Positions 26,147-33,499 of a DNA stretch of 64,000 bases are shown piece after piece. The position numbers and the translations under genes are program-made. Location: the NCBI RefSeq assembly GCF_014529935.1, contig NZ_JACVFC010000001.1, forward strand, positions 992,001 through 1,056,000. Direction: 5' to 3'. This DNA is from Chitinophaga qingshengii (GTDB lineage Bacteria; Bacteroidota; Bacteroidia; Chitinophagales; Chitinophagaceae). Every line of letters begins with the position of its first letter. Positions within the stretch are counted from its first letter, which is position 1. Under the pieces are notes generated by a model. The model saw nothing but the letters and a program-made list of their open reading frames with translations, searched no databases and was not told where the DNA came from.

Positions 26147-26171
26147 CTCCGTTGTTTAACGTAATCCGGCA

Positions 26172-26179
26172 CAAATTAA
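26172..26179 (-). promoter_or_regulatory. Candidate -7 box of the coiled-coil gene
   Basis: TTAATTTG on the minus strand, one base from TAnnTTTG, 26-33 bp before ATG 26146. The dyad centre lies 46.5 bp from its far edge, within 1 bp of the spacing at the other two promoters. Confidence 0.45.
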
Positions 26180-26209
26180 AACAGCGGCAGGTCCCTATCT
26201 ATGACCGGA

Positions 26210-26227
26210 ATCAGATCCGTTCCTGAT
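26210..26227. promoter_or_regulatory. 18-bp dyad, third copy
   Basis: Minus-strand reading is ATCAGG-N6-TCTGAT, centred 72 bp before the start codon of the coiled-coil gene (26146). It matches the dyads at 10288-10305 and 23019-23036 in half-sites and in the 6-bp spacer. Confidence 0.55.
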
Positions 26228-26276
26228 ATCCGTCATTGCTCCTGCTTTCGCCTTATATTTCAATGCCTTCCGGCCC

Positions 26277-26870
26277 TCACGGCTGTTTGGCTGCGGTCAG
26301 GGGGCGAAGCAATTTATCCAATACATTGATGCCGGTGGCAGGGATTACCACCGATTGTTTGATCATTAACAAACGGGAGATAGTATAGTTATCACCCCGG
26401 ATCTGTGAAAGCAGCACCACTTGCCCCTTCCGGGGTTTGTCTTTCCAGAGATAGACACGATTGTTTCCTTCCGTATAGTGGTCAGCGTTAGTACCCATCA
26501 ACGTCTGCAGCTGCGATACGATTTCAGCATTGCGCGGACTGGCAACACGGTTGGTTTCCGTCATCTCCACGCCGGCCTTATTGGTACGGGCTTCATCTTC
26601 AAACAAAAAGGAAATGTTTTTATCCCAGCCATGGACATTATCGGAGTCATCTGTCAGCAGCAGGCCACCATAGCGGTAATCACCTACCCTGTCTACCATC
26701 TTACGGGGCAACCCGGTTACCGGGTCGGTATCGGTCACATGTTTTTTGAAGGCCAGACTGCTGTTTACATCCATGGTCCAGTAATACTGATAAAGATCTG
26801 TCCTGATATTACAGGCACCGGTCATCATCAACAACAGGCACATCACCCCATAAAAAGTAATACGGTACAT
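26277..26870 (-). CDS. Lipoprotein of unknown function
   Basis: 197 residues. The N-terminal signal ends in a lipobox, LMMTGAC, with the lipidated cysteine at about residue 20, so it is probably anchored in the outer or inner membrane. The mature part has mixed alpha/beta character with several Tyr/Trp-rich segments (TDLYQYYWTMDVNSSLAF, YRYGGLLLTDDSDNVHGWDK). No enzyme or binding motif is recognised. It is divergent from the GH172-like gene across 145 bp. No link to the neighbours is evident. Confidence 0.7.
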   Translation of the reverse strand: MYRITFYGVMCLLLMMTGACNIRTDLYQYYWTMDVNSSLAFKKHVTDTDPVTGLPRKMVDRVGDYRYGGLLLTDDSDNVHGWDKNISFLFEDEARTNKAGVEMTETNRVASPRNAEIVSQLQTLMGTNADHYTEGNNRVYLWKDKPRKGQVVLLSQIRGDNYTISRLLMIKQSVVIPATGINVLDKLLRPLTAAKQP

Positions 26871-27015
26871 ACGATAGTTCAGGTTCGTGTTTCAGTAAAC
26901 GGTGAGGCTGCAAAGGTATTGCATACCATTCATAAAAAATTGGCAGGAAAGCCTTGCAAACTAAATCGTTTAAGCTTATTTTTATTCAGACTGCTGCAAA
27001 CTTAAATTCCACGAC

Positions 27016-28152
27016 ATGAAAAAAATGCTTCTCCTGTTGACCACGGCCTGTATACAGCTATCGGTCTATGCCCAACAACCTTTCAATGGCCTGGACATGA
27101 ACCTGGGCAACCTCTCCCGCCTCTCAGATGCCAAAACGCGCTCTATCAGCCCGGAAAACATTACCGGCGAGCCCGGCAAAGGCGGCATGGCCTCCCTGGA
27201 ACAGGGCAATGCCCGTCACGCGGCCCGCGAACTGGGCCAGGGCTGGAAGGTAAACCCCTATATTTTCATAGAACCCGGCAAAACCGTTACCCTGGCAGAA
27301 ATTACCGGTCCGGGTGCTATCCAGCATATCTGGATGACCCCCACCGGCAACTGGCGGTATTCTATTCTCCGTTTTTATTGGGATGATGAAACCACTCCTT
27401 CGGTAGAAGTACCTGTAGGCGATTTCTTCGGAATGGGCTGGGGCGAATATGCCCAGCTCAATTCCCTGGCCGTATGCGTGAACCCCGGCAGTGCTTTTAA
27501 CTGCTACTGGTCCATGCCTTTCCGGAAAAAATGCCGCATCACCATGGAAAATATCAACACAGAAAAAATGACCCTGTATTACCAGGTAGACTATACGCTG
27601 ACCACCGTTCCGGAAGATGCCGGTTATCTCCATGCGCAGTTCAGACGCGCCAATCCCGTGAAAGACGCCAGTTACACGCTGGTGGACGGCATCCGTGGAA
27701 AAGGCCAGTACGTAGGGACTTACCTGGCCTGGGGTATCAACAATAACGGCTGGTGGGGAGAAGGAGAAATCAAGTTTTTTATGGATGGCGATAATAAGTT
27801 TCCTACTATCTGCGGTACCGGCACAGAAGATTACTTCTGCGGTTCCTATAACTTCGATGTGAAAGGAAAATACCAGGAGTTTTCTACACCTTATGCAGGG
27901 CTGCCACAAGTGATACGGCCCGACGGACTGTACAAATCACAGCAACGGTTCGGACTGTACCGTTGGCATATCATGGACCCCATCCGTTTTGAGAAGGACC
28001 TGAAAGTAACTATACAGGACCTGGGCTGGCGTAGCGGCGGCCGTTATCTGCCACAACAGTCCGATATCAGCAGCGTAGTGTTCTGGTACCAGCGCGAACC
28101 GCATGCCCCTTTCCCGAAACTACCGGATATGAATACACTGGAAGTGAACTAA
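27016..28152 (+). CDS. Secreted DUF2961/GH172-like protein
   Basis: 378 residues with signal peptide ending SVYAQQ. The DUF2961 (now glycoside hydrolase family 172) blocks are plain: TGPGAIQHIWMTP, RFYWDDETTPSVEVPVGDFF, YWSMPFRKKCRITMEN, and the active-site-region FPTICGTGTEDYFCGSYNF with its conserved glutamate. Characterised GH172 members act on fructofuranosides or arabinofuranosides and form trimers; which activity applies here is not readable. It lies outside the two SusCD loci and converges on an ABC permease gene with a 1-bp gap. Confidence 0.9.
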   Translation: MKKMLLLLTTACIQLSVYAQQPFNGLDMNLGNLSRLSDAKTRSISPENITGEPGKGGMASLEQGNARHAARELGQGWKVNPYIFIEPGKTVTLAEITGPGAIQHIWMTPTGNWRYSILRFYWDDETTPSVEVPVGDFFGMGWGEYAQLNSLAVCVNPGSAFNCYWSMPFRKKCRITMENINTEKMTLYYQVDYTLTTVPEDAGYLHAQFRRANPVKDASYTLVDGIRGKGQYVGTYLAWGINNNGWWGEGEIKFFMDGDNKFPTICGTGTEDYFCGSYNFDVKGKYQEFSTPYAGLPQVIRPDGLYKSQQRFGLYRWHIMDPIRFEKDLKVTIQDLGWRSGGRYLPQQSDISSVVFWYQREPHAPFPKLPDMNTLEVN

Positions 28153-28153
28153 A

Positions 28154-29260
28154 CTATTCCCATTTAAACATTCTCACAGACAATACCGCAATAATAGCCG
28201 CCCATACGGTAAGGCCGCCCAATTCCACCGGCACCTGCCAGATATGAGCGCCTTCAAAGGCGATTTTACGCAGGCCGTCCACAAAAAAAGTCAATGGCAG
28301 GTATTCGCAGAAAGTGCGCAGCCATACCGGGTAATTTTCCACTGGGAAAAAGAGTCCGCATAACAATATCTGCGGTACCGTAATGGTATTGGCTACCGGG
28401 GCGATGGAACTTTCATTGCGGATTACGCCGCTGATCATAAACCCGATACCGGTGAAGATGACGAGCCCGAAAACGGAGAGCAGCAACATTTCCAGGAAAG
28501 TGAAGATACCGTTGATCAGGGTGAAATCGAATGCGAAATAGCCCAGTGCGGTGATGATGATAAAACAGATGATCTGGAACACCAGCCGGCTCAGCATTTC
28601 ACCGAACAACAGCGAAGCGCGGCTGATAGGCGTTACAAAAATACGTTTCAGTACCAGCGTATGCCGCAGGTTAAACAGCAGGAAAGCGGAGCCGAATACG
28701 CCTGCCATCAGCAGGGAAAAGCCCAGCTGTCCGGGGAGGATAAAATCGATCTGGCGGTATACGCGGCCGGGAACCGTTATCACATCCATTTTGGCGGCGA
28801 TTGGCTGGCCTTGCAGTACTTTTTGATTGATGCCGTTGGTAACCGACTGCAGCGCCGCTTCTACCAGGGGCCTTTTATCGGCTACCGCACCGGAGCTGAG
28901 CAGTGTAAAACCATATTGCGGCACAGGACCCGTTAATACGGGGCTGGCTATACGAATAATACCGGCGATACGTCCTTTCTTTAAAGCGTTTAGCTGTGCC
29001 AATGAGTCTGTTTCCTTAGACAGGCTGAAGATGCTGACTTCTTTCACCGCATGGTAAACAGGGCTGCTGGTATCGCTGCCGGGAGCAATGGCTACAGGGA
29101 TTTTCACGGCGGTATTATCTACCATCGCACCAAATACCGTTACAAAAATAATAGGAAATAATAGGGCGAATACAACTGAAGTAGGGCTACGCAGGGTAGC
29201 TATCAGGCTTGCCCTGGCCATGACCAGGCCCGCCTTCAGCTGACTATATTTTTTTGTCAT
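28154..29260 (-). CDS. ABC-2 type transporter permease (no adjacent ATPase)
   Basis: 368 residues: one N-terminal helix (about 25-45), a large extracytoplasmic loop (about 50-190), then five helices, the ABC-2 membrane topology. Motifs include VVFALLFPIIFVTVFGAMVD and ILLCGLFFPVENYPVWLRTF, typical of DrrB/YhgE-like exporters. The ATP-binding partner is not adjacent: the next gene is a P-loop protein without an ABC signature. The partner must be encoded elsewhere. The substrate is unknown. Confidence 0.85.
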   Translation of the reverse strand: MTKKYSQLKAGLVMARASLIATLRSPTSVVFALLFPIIFVTVFGAMVDNTAVKIPVAIAPGSDTSSPVYHAVKEVSIFSLSKETDSLAQLNALKKGRIAGIIRIASPVLTGPVPQYGFTLLSSGAVADKRPLVEAALQSVTNGINQKVLQGQPIAAKMDVITVPGRVYRQIDFILPGQLGFSLLMAGVFGSAFLLFNLRHTLVLKRIFVTPISRASLLFGEMLSRLVFQIICFIIITALGYFAFDFTLINGIFTFLEMLLLSVFGLVIFTGIGFMISGVIRNESSIAPVANTITVPQILLCGLFFPVENYPVWLRTFCEYLPLTFFVDGLRKIAFEGAHIWQVPVELGGLTVWAAIIAVLSVRMFKWE

Positions 29261-29357
29261 ACGGGGCCAAAGCTACAGTATTCTTTCAAAGATTCATTTT
29301 CCCGGAACATATTATATTTGCCGATTATCTTGCAGCCCCCTAATACCCAAGCTACTC

Positions 29358-30431
29358 ATGAAAAAAGTGATTACAGGCAAAGATATCGTCCGCCAACTAC
29401 GGGCAGACCTGATCGGCAAAGACTCGTACCGTGGCGTAACGCTCACTTACACCTGGCTGGCTAATCAGTTCGGGCATTTCTCCCTGGGTTTTATTCCCAC
29501 TTTTGTCGGATTCCTGATACTGAAAAAATACGTCACCGAAGAACAAGCCGCCCTTTATGCCGCCGGTGCCGTCAGTTTGTTCTGGCTGGCCTTTGAAACC
29601 TTCAATTTCCTGGGACCGTTACTGTCCCGTAAATCCAGGAGCGCCTATGTTTTTCAGCCTGCCTGGGGCAATATTGCGTTTGATACCATCACCGATCTGA
29701 TCTATTTCTGGTCAGGCGCCCTGATGGCCTCTATCCTTTGCGCCTATACGACCATGGCGCTCGTTATGTTGCTGATCCTGACGGTGATGGTGTTATACCC
29801 TGCCTATTACTGGTATCTCACCAAAATGTACCTGCAAACGCCCTCCTACCCTTTTCAGTTCAGGTTGAGCCAGTGGAGCACCGAACATATCCCCGACCAG
29901 CAAATTGCCCTGATACGCCGTTTCCTGGATAACAGGGACCAGGGCATGCACCTGTTCCTCTTTGGGCCCAAACGCAGCGGTAAAACGAGTCTGAGCGTAG
30001 GCATCGCCACGGAACTGTCTATCCGCCACCATACCGCCGTATATACCTCTGCCATGAAGCTGTACTGCATGTTCTTTGAACATGACGACGATACCGCTGC
30101 CGATGTGTTATGGACCTGGCGTAAGGCTTCTATCCTGGTGATTGACGACATCAATCCGGGTAGCCCTATCAAAAACGACCTCATTACACCGGAGCAGTTC
30201 CTGAGTTTTGTGGATACTTTTTCGACCAATGATATTAACCGCACGGTGTTGCGGCAGACCAACGTGATCTGGGTATTGGGTGATGATGATGTATCACGGA
30301 AACTGTCTGAACGATGGCAGGATATGCTGCTCAGCATTGGTGTGGAGAAAGAGAAACTGTTGTCTCTCAATCTCCAGCTATATAGTCAGCCTGCACCTAA
30401 GGCAGAATATGATTTGCATATGCAAAGCTGA
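29358..30431 (+). CDS. Membrane-anchored P-loop ATPase of unknown function
   Basis: 357 residues. The N-terminal ~160 residues hold four hydrophobic segments in two hairpins (FGHFSLGFIPTFVGFLIL, AAGAVSLFWLAFETFNFLG, and a pair near 115-155). The C-terminal cytoplasmic domain has Walker A GPKRSGKTS (about 203-211), Walker B ASILVIDDIN (about 258-267) and NVIWVLGDDD (sensor-like). It lacks an ABC signature and resembles AAA+/DnaC-like ATPases. No recognised family joins these parts. Its end overlaps the convergent PAS-LuxR gene by 35 bp. Confidence 0.75.
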   Translation: MKKVITGKDIVRQLRADLIGKDSYRGVTLTYTWLANQFGHFSLGFIPTFVGFLILKKYVTEEQAALYAAGAVSLFWLAFETFNFLGPLLSRKSRSAYVFQPAWGNIAFDTITDLIYFWSGALMASILCAYTTMALVMLLILTVMVLYPAYYWYLTKMYLQTPSYPFQFRLSQWSTEHIPDQQIALIRRFLDNRDQGMHLFLFGPKRSGKTSLSVGIATELSIRHHTAVYTSAMKLYCMFFEHDDDTAADVLWTWRKASILVIDDINPGSPIKNDLITPEQFLSFVDTFSTNDINRTVLRQTNVIWVLGDDDVSRKLSERWQDMLLSIGVEKEKLLSLNLQLYSQPAPKAEYDLHMQS

Positions 30432-31137
30432 TCAGATGTGTGAGGCTCTTCACCTCGAAACGTTTATACATCGGGATGATCCGCTTTTCGATGGCCGATT
30501 GGGACACCCCGAAACGGGCAGCGATTTCTTTAAAAGAGAATCCTTCCGCCACGAGGGACAGGGCCTCTTTTTCCTTTTCTGAGATAGCGTAGTGGCGGAA
30601 CAACTGTTTATTCAGCTCTTCCTCGAAAGCTGATTTTCCCGGACCGTAGGCGGCGTAACGCATCACGTTGCCCAGCTGGATACTTTCATTTTTCTGGGAA
30701 TGCCCGATAATGGCTGTCACATGGCCCTCTTCTGTCGCAAATACACCTACTTTGGAGATGAGCGGCACATGCGTACCGTCTTTATGTATCTTTTTCAGTT
30801 CGATGGTAAAACTGTATTGTTCGAGATCCTTCTCCCCGGTCATGTTATGCAGGAACATCAGGGCCTTATCGTTCAGTTCATTGGAAAAGGGGGCATATTC
30901 CGGGGCGGTAATGTTGACGATGGTCATCATGGTAATTTCATCGTCGCGGTACCCCAGGAGTGGTTCCCAGCCATCCGCATATAGCATGCGGTTTTCCTTA
31001 AATGAATAGATATAGATCGCCTCATCCGGGAATCGCCGGATGTTTTGTTTGTAAAGCCTTGCTTCCGGACTGTTCAGGTCAGCCGGTACGTCTGTAATAA
31101 ATGTTTTGGAATAATGCCCCAACTTATCAGGATCCAT
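30397..31137 (-). CDS. PAS-LuxR type transcriptional regulator
   Basis: 246 residues. A PAS-like domain occupies about 30-150 (DEAIYIYSFKENRMLYADGW, KKIHKDGTHVPLISKVGVFA), and a C-terminal LuxR/GerE helix-turn-helix about 180-245 (ISEKEKEALSLVAEGFSFKE, EIAARFGVSQSAIEKRIIPM). No REC domain, so the PAS domain is the likely sensor. A cytoplasmic ligand- or redox-responsive regulator is inferred. It is convergent with the P-loop ATPase gene and divergent from the candidate ncRNA unit. Confidence 0.88.
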   Translation of the reverse strand: MDPDKLGHYSKTFITDVPADLNSPEARLYKQNIRRFPDEAIYIYSFKENRMLYADGWEPLLGYRDDEITMMTIVNITAPEYAPFSNELNDKALMFLHNMTGEKDLEQYSFTIELKKIHKDGTHVPLISKVGVFATEEGHVTAIIGHSQKNESIQLGNVMRYAAYGPGKSAFEEELNKQLFRHYAISEKEKEALSLVAEGFSFKEIAARFGVSQSAIEKRIIPMYKRFEVKSLTHLISFAYANHILP

Positions 31138-31190
31138 TCGTTTTTTGTCCTAAAAATAGAAATAATATCACAACCTGCGTAATTACACAG

Positions 31191-31221
31191 TTGACTGATT
31201 ATGAACCTACTGGTAATTTTG
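31191..31221 (+). promoter_or_regulatory. Strong Bacteroidota-type promoter of the noncoding unit
   Basis: TTG at 31191-31193 and a perfect TAnnTTTG (TAATTTTG, 31214-31221) with a 20-bp spacer. The predicted transcription start is about 31228. No annotated gene begins within 470 bp, so it points to an RNA or small-ORF transcript. Confidence 0.65.
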
Positions 31222-31240
31222 CGCCTGTAAACCATCCGTA

Positions 31241-31360
31241 ATGGATCTGCAGGAAAGACCGTTCAGAGGCCTTTTGTCCAGCGAATTCACCCGGCTGTTG
31301 GTCCGGCAGGAGGCAAGAACCGGTGACCACAGCAGGGATGGGTTACCAACCCGAAGTTGA
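31241..31360 (+). CDS. Possible small ORF (39 residues) at the 5' end of the noncoding unit
   Basis: ATG 31241 to TGA 31360. It encodes a basic peptide rich in Arg and Leu, beginning MDLQERPFRGLLSSEF. No signal peptide, membrane segment or family is recognised. Its only support is position, 13 nt after a predicted transcription start. It may be chance. Confidence 0.25.
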   Translation: MDLQERPFRGLLSSEFTRLLVRQEARTGDHSRDGLPTRS

Positions 31361-31612
31361 CTTTAAAGAATGTGTTAAAAACCGAGGAAAAGTTTGTTAG
31401 AAAAAACCCCATCCTCATTGTTGCAATGTCCCCCCAGGGATACAGTTACGGAGCATGGACCGGCTCCATCCGGGTCCATGCCTGTACTTATCCTGACCGG
31501 AGAACAGGCAGCGCCTTAAAAAGAGATTTTGTGTTAAGGTTGTCATGATTTTTTTGACTGTTGAATTACCCGAAAGTTGTTAATCCTACTTGTTTCGTTT
31601 GTGAAGCAGTGA

Positions 31613-31640
31613 GGTGGAGCTCCCCGGCTCCACCTTTTAT
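31613..31640 (+). terminator. Rho-independent terminator of the noncoding unit
   Basis: GGTGGAGC (31613-31620) and GCTCCACC (31627-31634) form a perfect 8-bp stem with a 6-nt loop, immediately followed by TTTTATTTTA. This is an intrinsic terminator reading rightward. It ends before the next gene's own promoter (31658-31665). Confidence 0.8.
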
Positions 31641-31657
31641 TTTAATCCGGTATCCGT

Positions 31658-31665
31658 TATATTTG
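31658..31665 (+). promoter_or_regulatory. -7 box of the small kinase gene
   Basis: TATATTTG, a perfect TAnnTTTG, 39 bp before ATG 31704. The -33 region is only a T run (31635-31638) shared with the preceding terminator. Confidence 0.5.
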
Positions 31666-31703
31666 TTATACGCAATTGTAACACCCAAAGACACCCAGCA
31701 AAA

Positions 31704-32264
31704 ATGAAGATTATTATTTTCGGGGCCTCCGGCGCCGGTACCAGTACCCTGGCTAAAGCATTTGCCCGGGAAAACGGTTATACGTACGTAGAGGCAGACG
31801 ACTATTACTGGCTTAAAACCGAACGTCCTTTCGAAACCAAGCGGAACCCTGCCGAACGGAACCAGCTGTTCCTCGAAGAACTGAACAGCCACGATAAAGT
31901 AGTGGTAGCCGGCTCTGTTTTTAATTGGGGTCCTGACATCCCCGGCCTGTTCGACTTCGCCGTATTCCTCTGGCTGCCCCCTGAAATCAGGATGCAACGG
32001 CTCATACTGCGGGAAAAACAACGCTACGGTACCCTGCTGGACTCCGACCCCTGGTTTAAAGCAGAAAATGAGGCCTTTATTACCTGGGCATCCCGGTACG
32101 ACGAGCCCGGTTTTGCCGGCAGGAGCCTCACCCATCATAAACACTGGATCACGCAATTAAAGGTGCCGGTACTGGAAATCAGCGGAGACTTCCCCCTGGC
32201 CGAAAGATTGCGGCGGGTGCAGGAGAAACTGGCCATTATCAGTCAAAAGGAGCCGCAACGCTAA
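31704..32264 (+). CDS. Small P-loop nucleotide/nucleoside kinase-like protein
   Basis: About 186 residues. Walker A is FGASGAGTSTLAK (residues 5-17), with Thr after Gly-Ala-Gly in place of the usual Lys: GASGAGTS instead of GxxGxGKS. Some adenylate-kinase-like paralogues show this. The following helix and acidic pair YVEADDYYW, plus the lid-like FLWLPPEIRMQRLILREKQR, fit the adenylate kinase/shikimate kinase-like superfamily. The upstream-open frame starts before the terminator, so ATG 31704 is chosen. It is followed after 25 bp by the NUDIX gene on the same strand. The substrate is unknown. Confidence 0.75.
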   Translation: MKIIIFGASGAGTSTLAKAFARENGYTYVEADDYYWLKTERPFETKRNPAERNQLFLEELNSHDKVVVAGSVFNWGPDIPGLFDFAVFLWLPPEIRMQRLILREKQRYGTLLDSDPWFKAENEAFITWASRYDEPGFAGRSLTHHKHWITQLKVPVLEISGDFPLAERLRRVQEKLAIISQKEPQR

Positions 32265-32289
32265 GGCAAACCCCTCTTCCTGCAGTGAT

Positions 32290-32745
32290 ATGAAACAAAG
32301 CGCAGGCATCCTGCTCTACAGAAAAAATAACCGGATCACGGAATATTTCCTGGTACATCCCGGCGGACCTTTTTTTGTTAAAAAAGATGCCGGCTGGTGG
32401 AGTATCCCCAAAGGAGAAATAGAGCCAGGCGAAGCTGCGCTGCAGGCTGCTATCCGCGAATTTGAAGAAGAAACAGGTTATCAGCCCCACGGTACGTTCA
32501 TTCCTTTACAACCTATCGTACAAAAAGGCGGCAAACAGGTTATGTGCTGGGCCACCGAAGGAGACCTCGATCCTGAAAAAATTATCAGCAATACCTTTGA
32601 AATAGAATGGCCTCCCCATTCCGGCAAAAGAAAACAGTTCCCGGAAATTGACCGGGCCGGTTGGTTTGATGCAGATAACGCGAAAAAGAAAATCAACCCG
32701 CAACAGGCTGCCTTTATTGAGGAGTTATTAAAAACCCGGCGCTAA
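32290..32745 (+). CDS. NUDIX hydrolase
   Basis: 151 residues, cytoplasmic. A perfect Nudix box, GEIEPGEAALQAAIREFEEE followed by TGY (about residues 43-65), gives the metal-binding REFEEE helix. The N-terminus (MKQSAGILLYRKNNRITEYF) is like the diadenosine-polyphosphate/NTP-pyrophosphatase subgroup. It probably hydrolyses a nucleotide diphosphate derivative. It is 25 bp after the small kinase gene and converges on the response regulator gene with a 9-bp gap. Confidence 0.93.
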   Translation: MKQSAGILLYRKNNRITEYFLVHPGGPFFVKKDAGWWSIPKGEIEPGEAALQAAIREFEEETGYQPHGTFIPLQPIVQKGGKQVMCWATEGDLDPEKIISNTFEIEWPPHSGKRKQFPEIDRAGWFDADNAKKKINPQQAAFIEELLKTRR

Positions 32746-32754
32746 AGCACCGGG

Positions 32755-33372
32755 TCAGGGCACTAATATTTTATGATCAATTGCTCTTTTAATGAGCATC
32801 GCAGTATTGCGGGCGTTTAATTTCCCCAGCAAATTACGGCGATGGCTATCCACCGTGTCACTGCTGATAAACAGTTTTTCGGCTATTTCATGGTTGGTAT
32901 GCCCGTTGGCGATGAGCCACAACACCTCCTTTTCCCTTTTGGTGATATGCAGCTCCCGTGTACGCGCAGCACCCGCAGCTGTCTGCAGTTCAGCCGACAG
33001 ATACGTGTGACCACTGTATACATCATGAATAGCCCTGAGTAACTCTTCCTTATCAGCGTTTTTCATCAGACAGCCACTGGCGCCGCTTTCCAGCATCTCC
33101 TGGATACCCCGGTCATCTTTATGATAACTGAGCCCCAATACCATCACCCCGGGATGATTTTTTTTGATGCGTAAACATAAATCAGCCCCGGCAATATCCG
33201 GTAACATGGTATCCAACAAGACAACGTCCGCCTGGTGATGCAACAGGAAATCCAGACAAGATTCCCCTGTTCTCGTTCCACCTGCCAGTTCTATATCTTT
33301 TTCAAAGCTGAGTAAAGCGCGTAGTCCCTCCAATATCAATGGATGATCATCCACAAAATATAATCTGATCAT
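32755..33372 (-). CDS. NarL-family response regulator, no adjacent kinase
   Basis: 205 residues: REC domain 1-120 with phospho-acceptor Asp54 in VVLLDTMLPDIAG, the acidic pair near DDH and a Lys in CLMKN. A C-terminal LuxR helix-turn-helix occupies about 140-200 (ITKREKEVLWLIANGHTNHE, AEKLFISSDTVDSHRRNLLG). No histidine kinase lies nearby, so its partner is elsewhere. It sits directly downstream of lanC on the same strand, behind the hairpin at 33479-33492. Control of the lanthipeptide genes is possible but unproven. Confidence 0.93.
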   Translation of the reverse strand: MIRLYFVDDHPLILEGLRALLSFEKDIELAGGTRTGESCLDFLLHHQADVVLLDTMLPDIAGADLCLRIKKNHPGVMVLGLSYHKDDRGIQEMLESGASGCLMKNADKEELLRAIHDVYSGHTYLSAELQTAAGAARTRELHITKREKEVLWLIANGHTNHEIAEKLFISSDTVDSHRRNLLGKLNARNTAMLIKRAIDHKILVP

Positions 33373-33478
33373 GGTTTTTCATATTTGCTGTAACGTTGGC
33401 ATGCTTCGGCATGGCATTCCGGGCAAACAACCTGTTTTAGATTTCATTTACTACCCGTAATATATAAAAAAAAGAGAG

Positions 33479-33492
33479 ATGATGCGCATCAT
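33479..33492 (-). terminator. Palindrome with T run downstream of lanC
   Basis: ATGATGCGCATCAT is a perfect 14-bp palindrome 8 bp after the lanC stop. In the minus-strand direction it is followed by CTCTC and eight T residues. It probably ends the precursor/lanC transcript, partly insulating the response regulator gene. Confidence 0.5.
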
Positions 33493-33499
33493 GAAAAGT

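Larger units (their letters stand above)
31228..31640 (+). ncRNA. Candidate structured noncoding RNA (about 410 nt)
   Basis: Bounded by the promoter at 31191-31221 and the terminator at 31613-31640. Inside, 31453-31461 and 31473-31481 pair perfectly over 9 bp (GCATGGACC with GGTCCATGC), extended by a 5-bp outer stem (31441-31445 with 31482-31486) around a 7-nt bulge. A CCTG/CAGG hairpin follows at about 31492-31508. I do not recognise tmRNA, RNase P, 6S or SRP RNA. A 39-codon ORF at 31241-31360 begins 13 nt after the predicted start and is the alternative explanation. Confidence 0.4.

Noticed and set aside
28154..30431. ABC permease and neighbouring P-loop protein as one exporter
   Set aside because: The P-loop protein lacks an ABC signature and has its own membrane domain; the genes are divergently oriented.
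31357..31548. 63-codon ORF in the noncoding unit
   Set aside because: It lies in a region better explained as structured RNA (perfect stem at 31453-31481). It has no ribosome site and no protein-type character.
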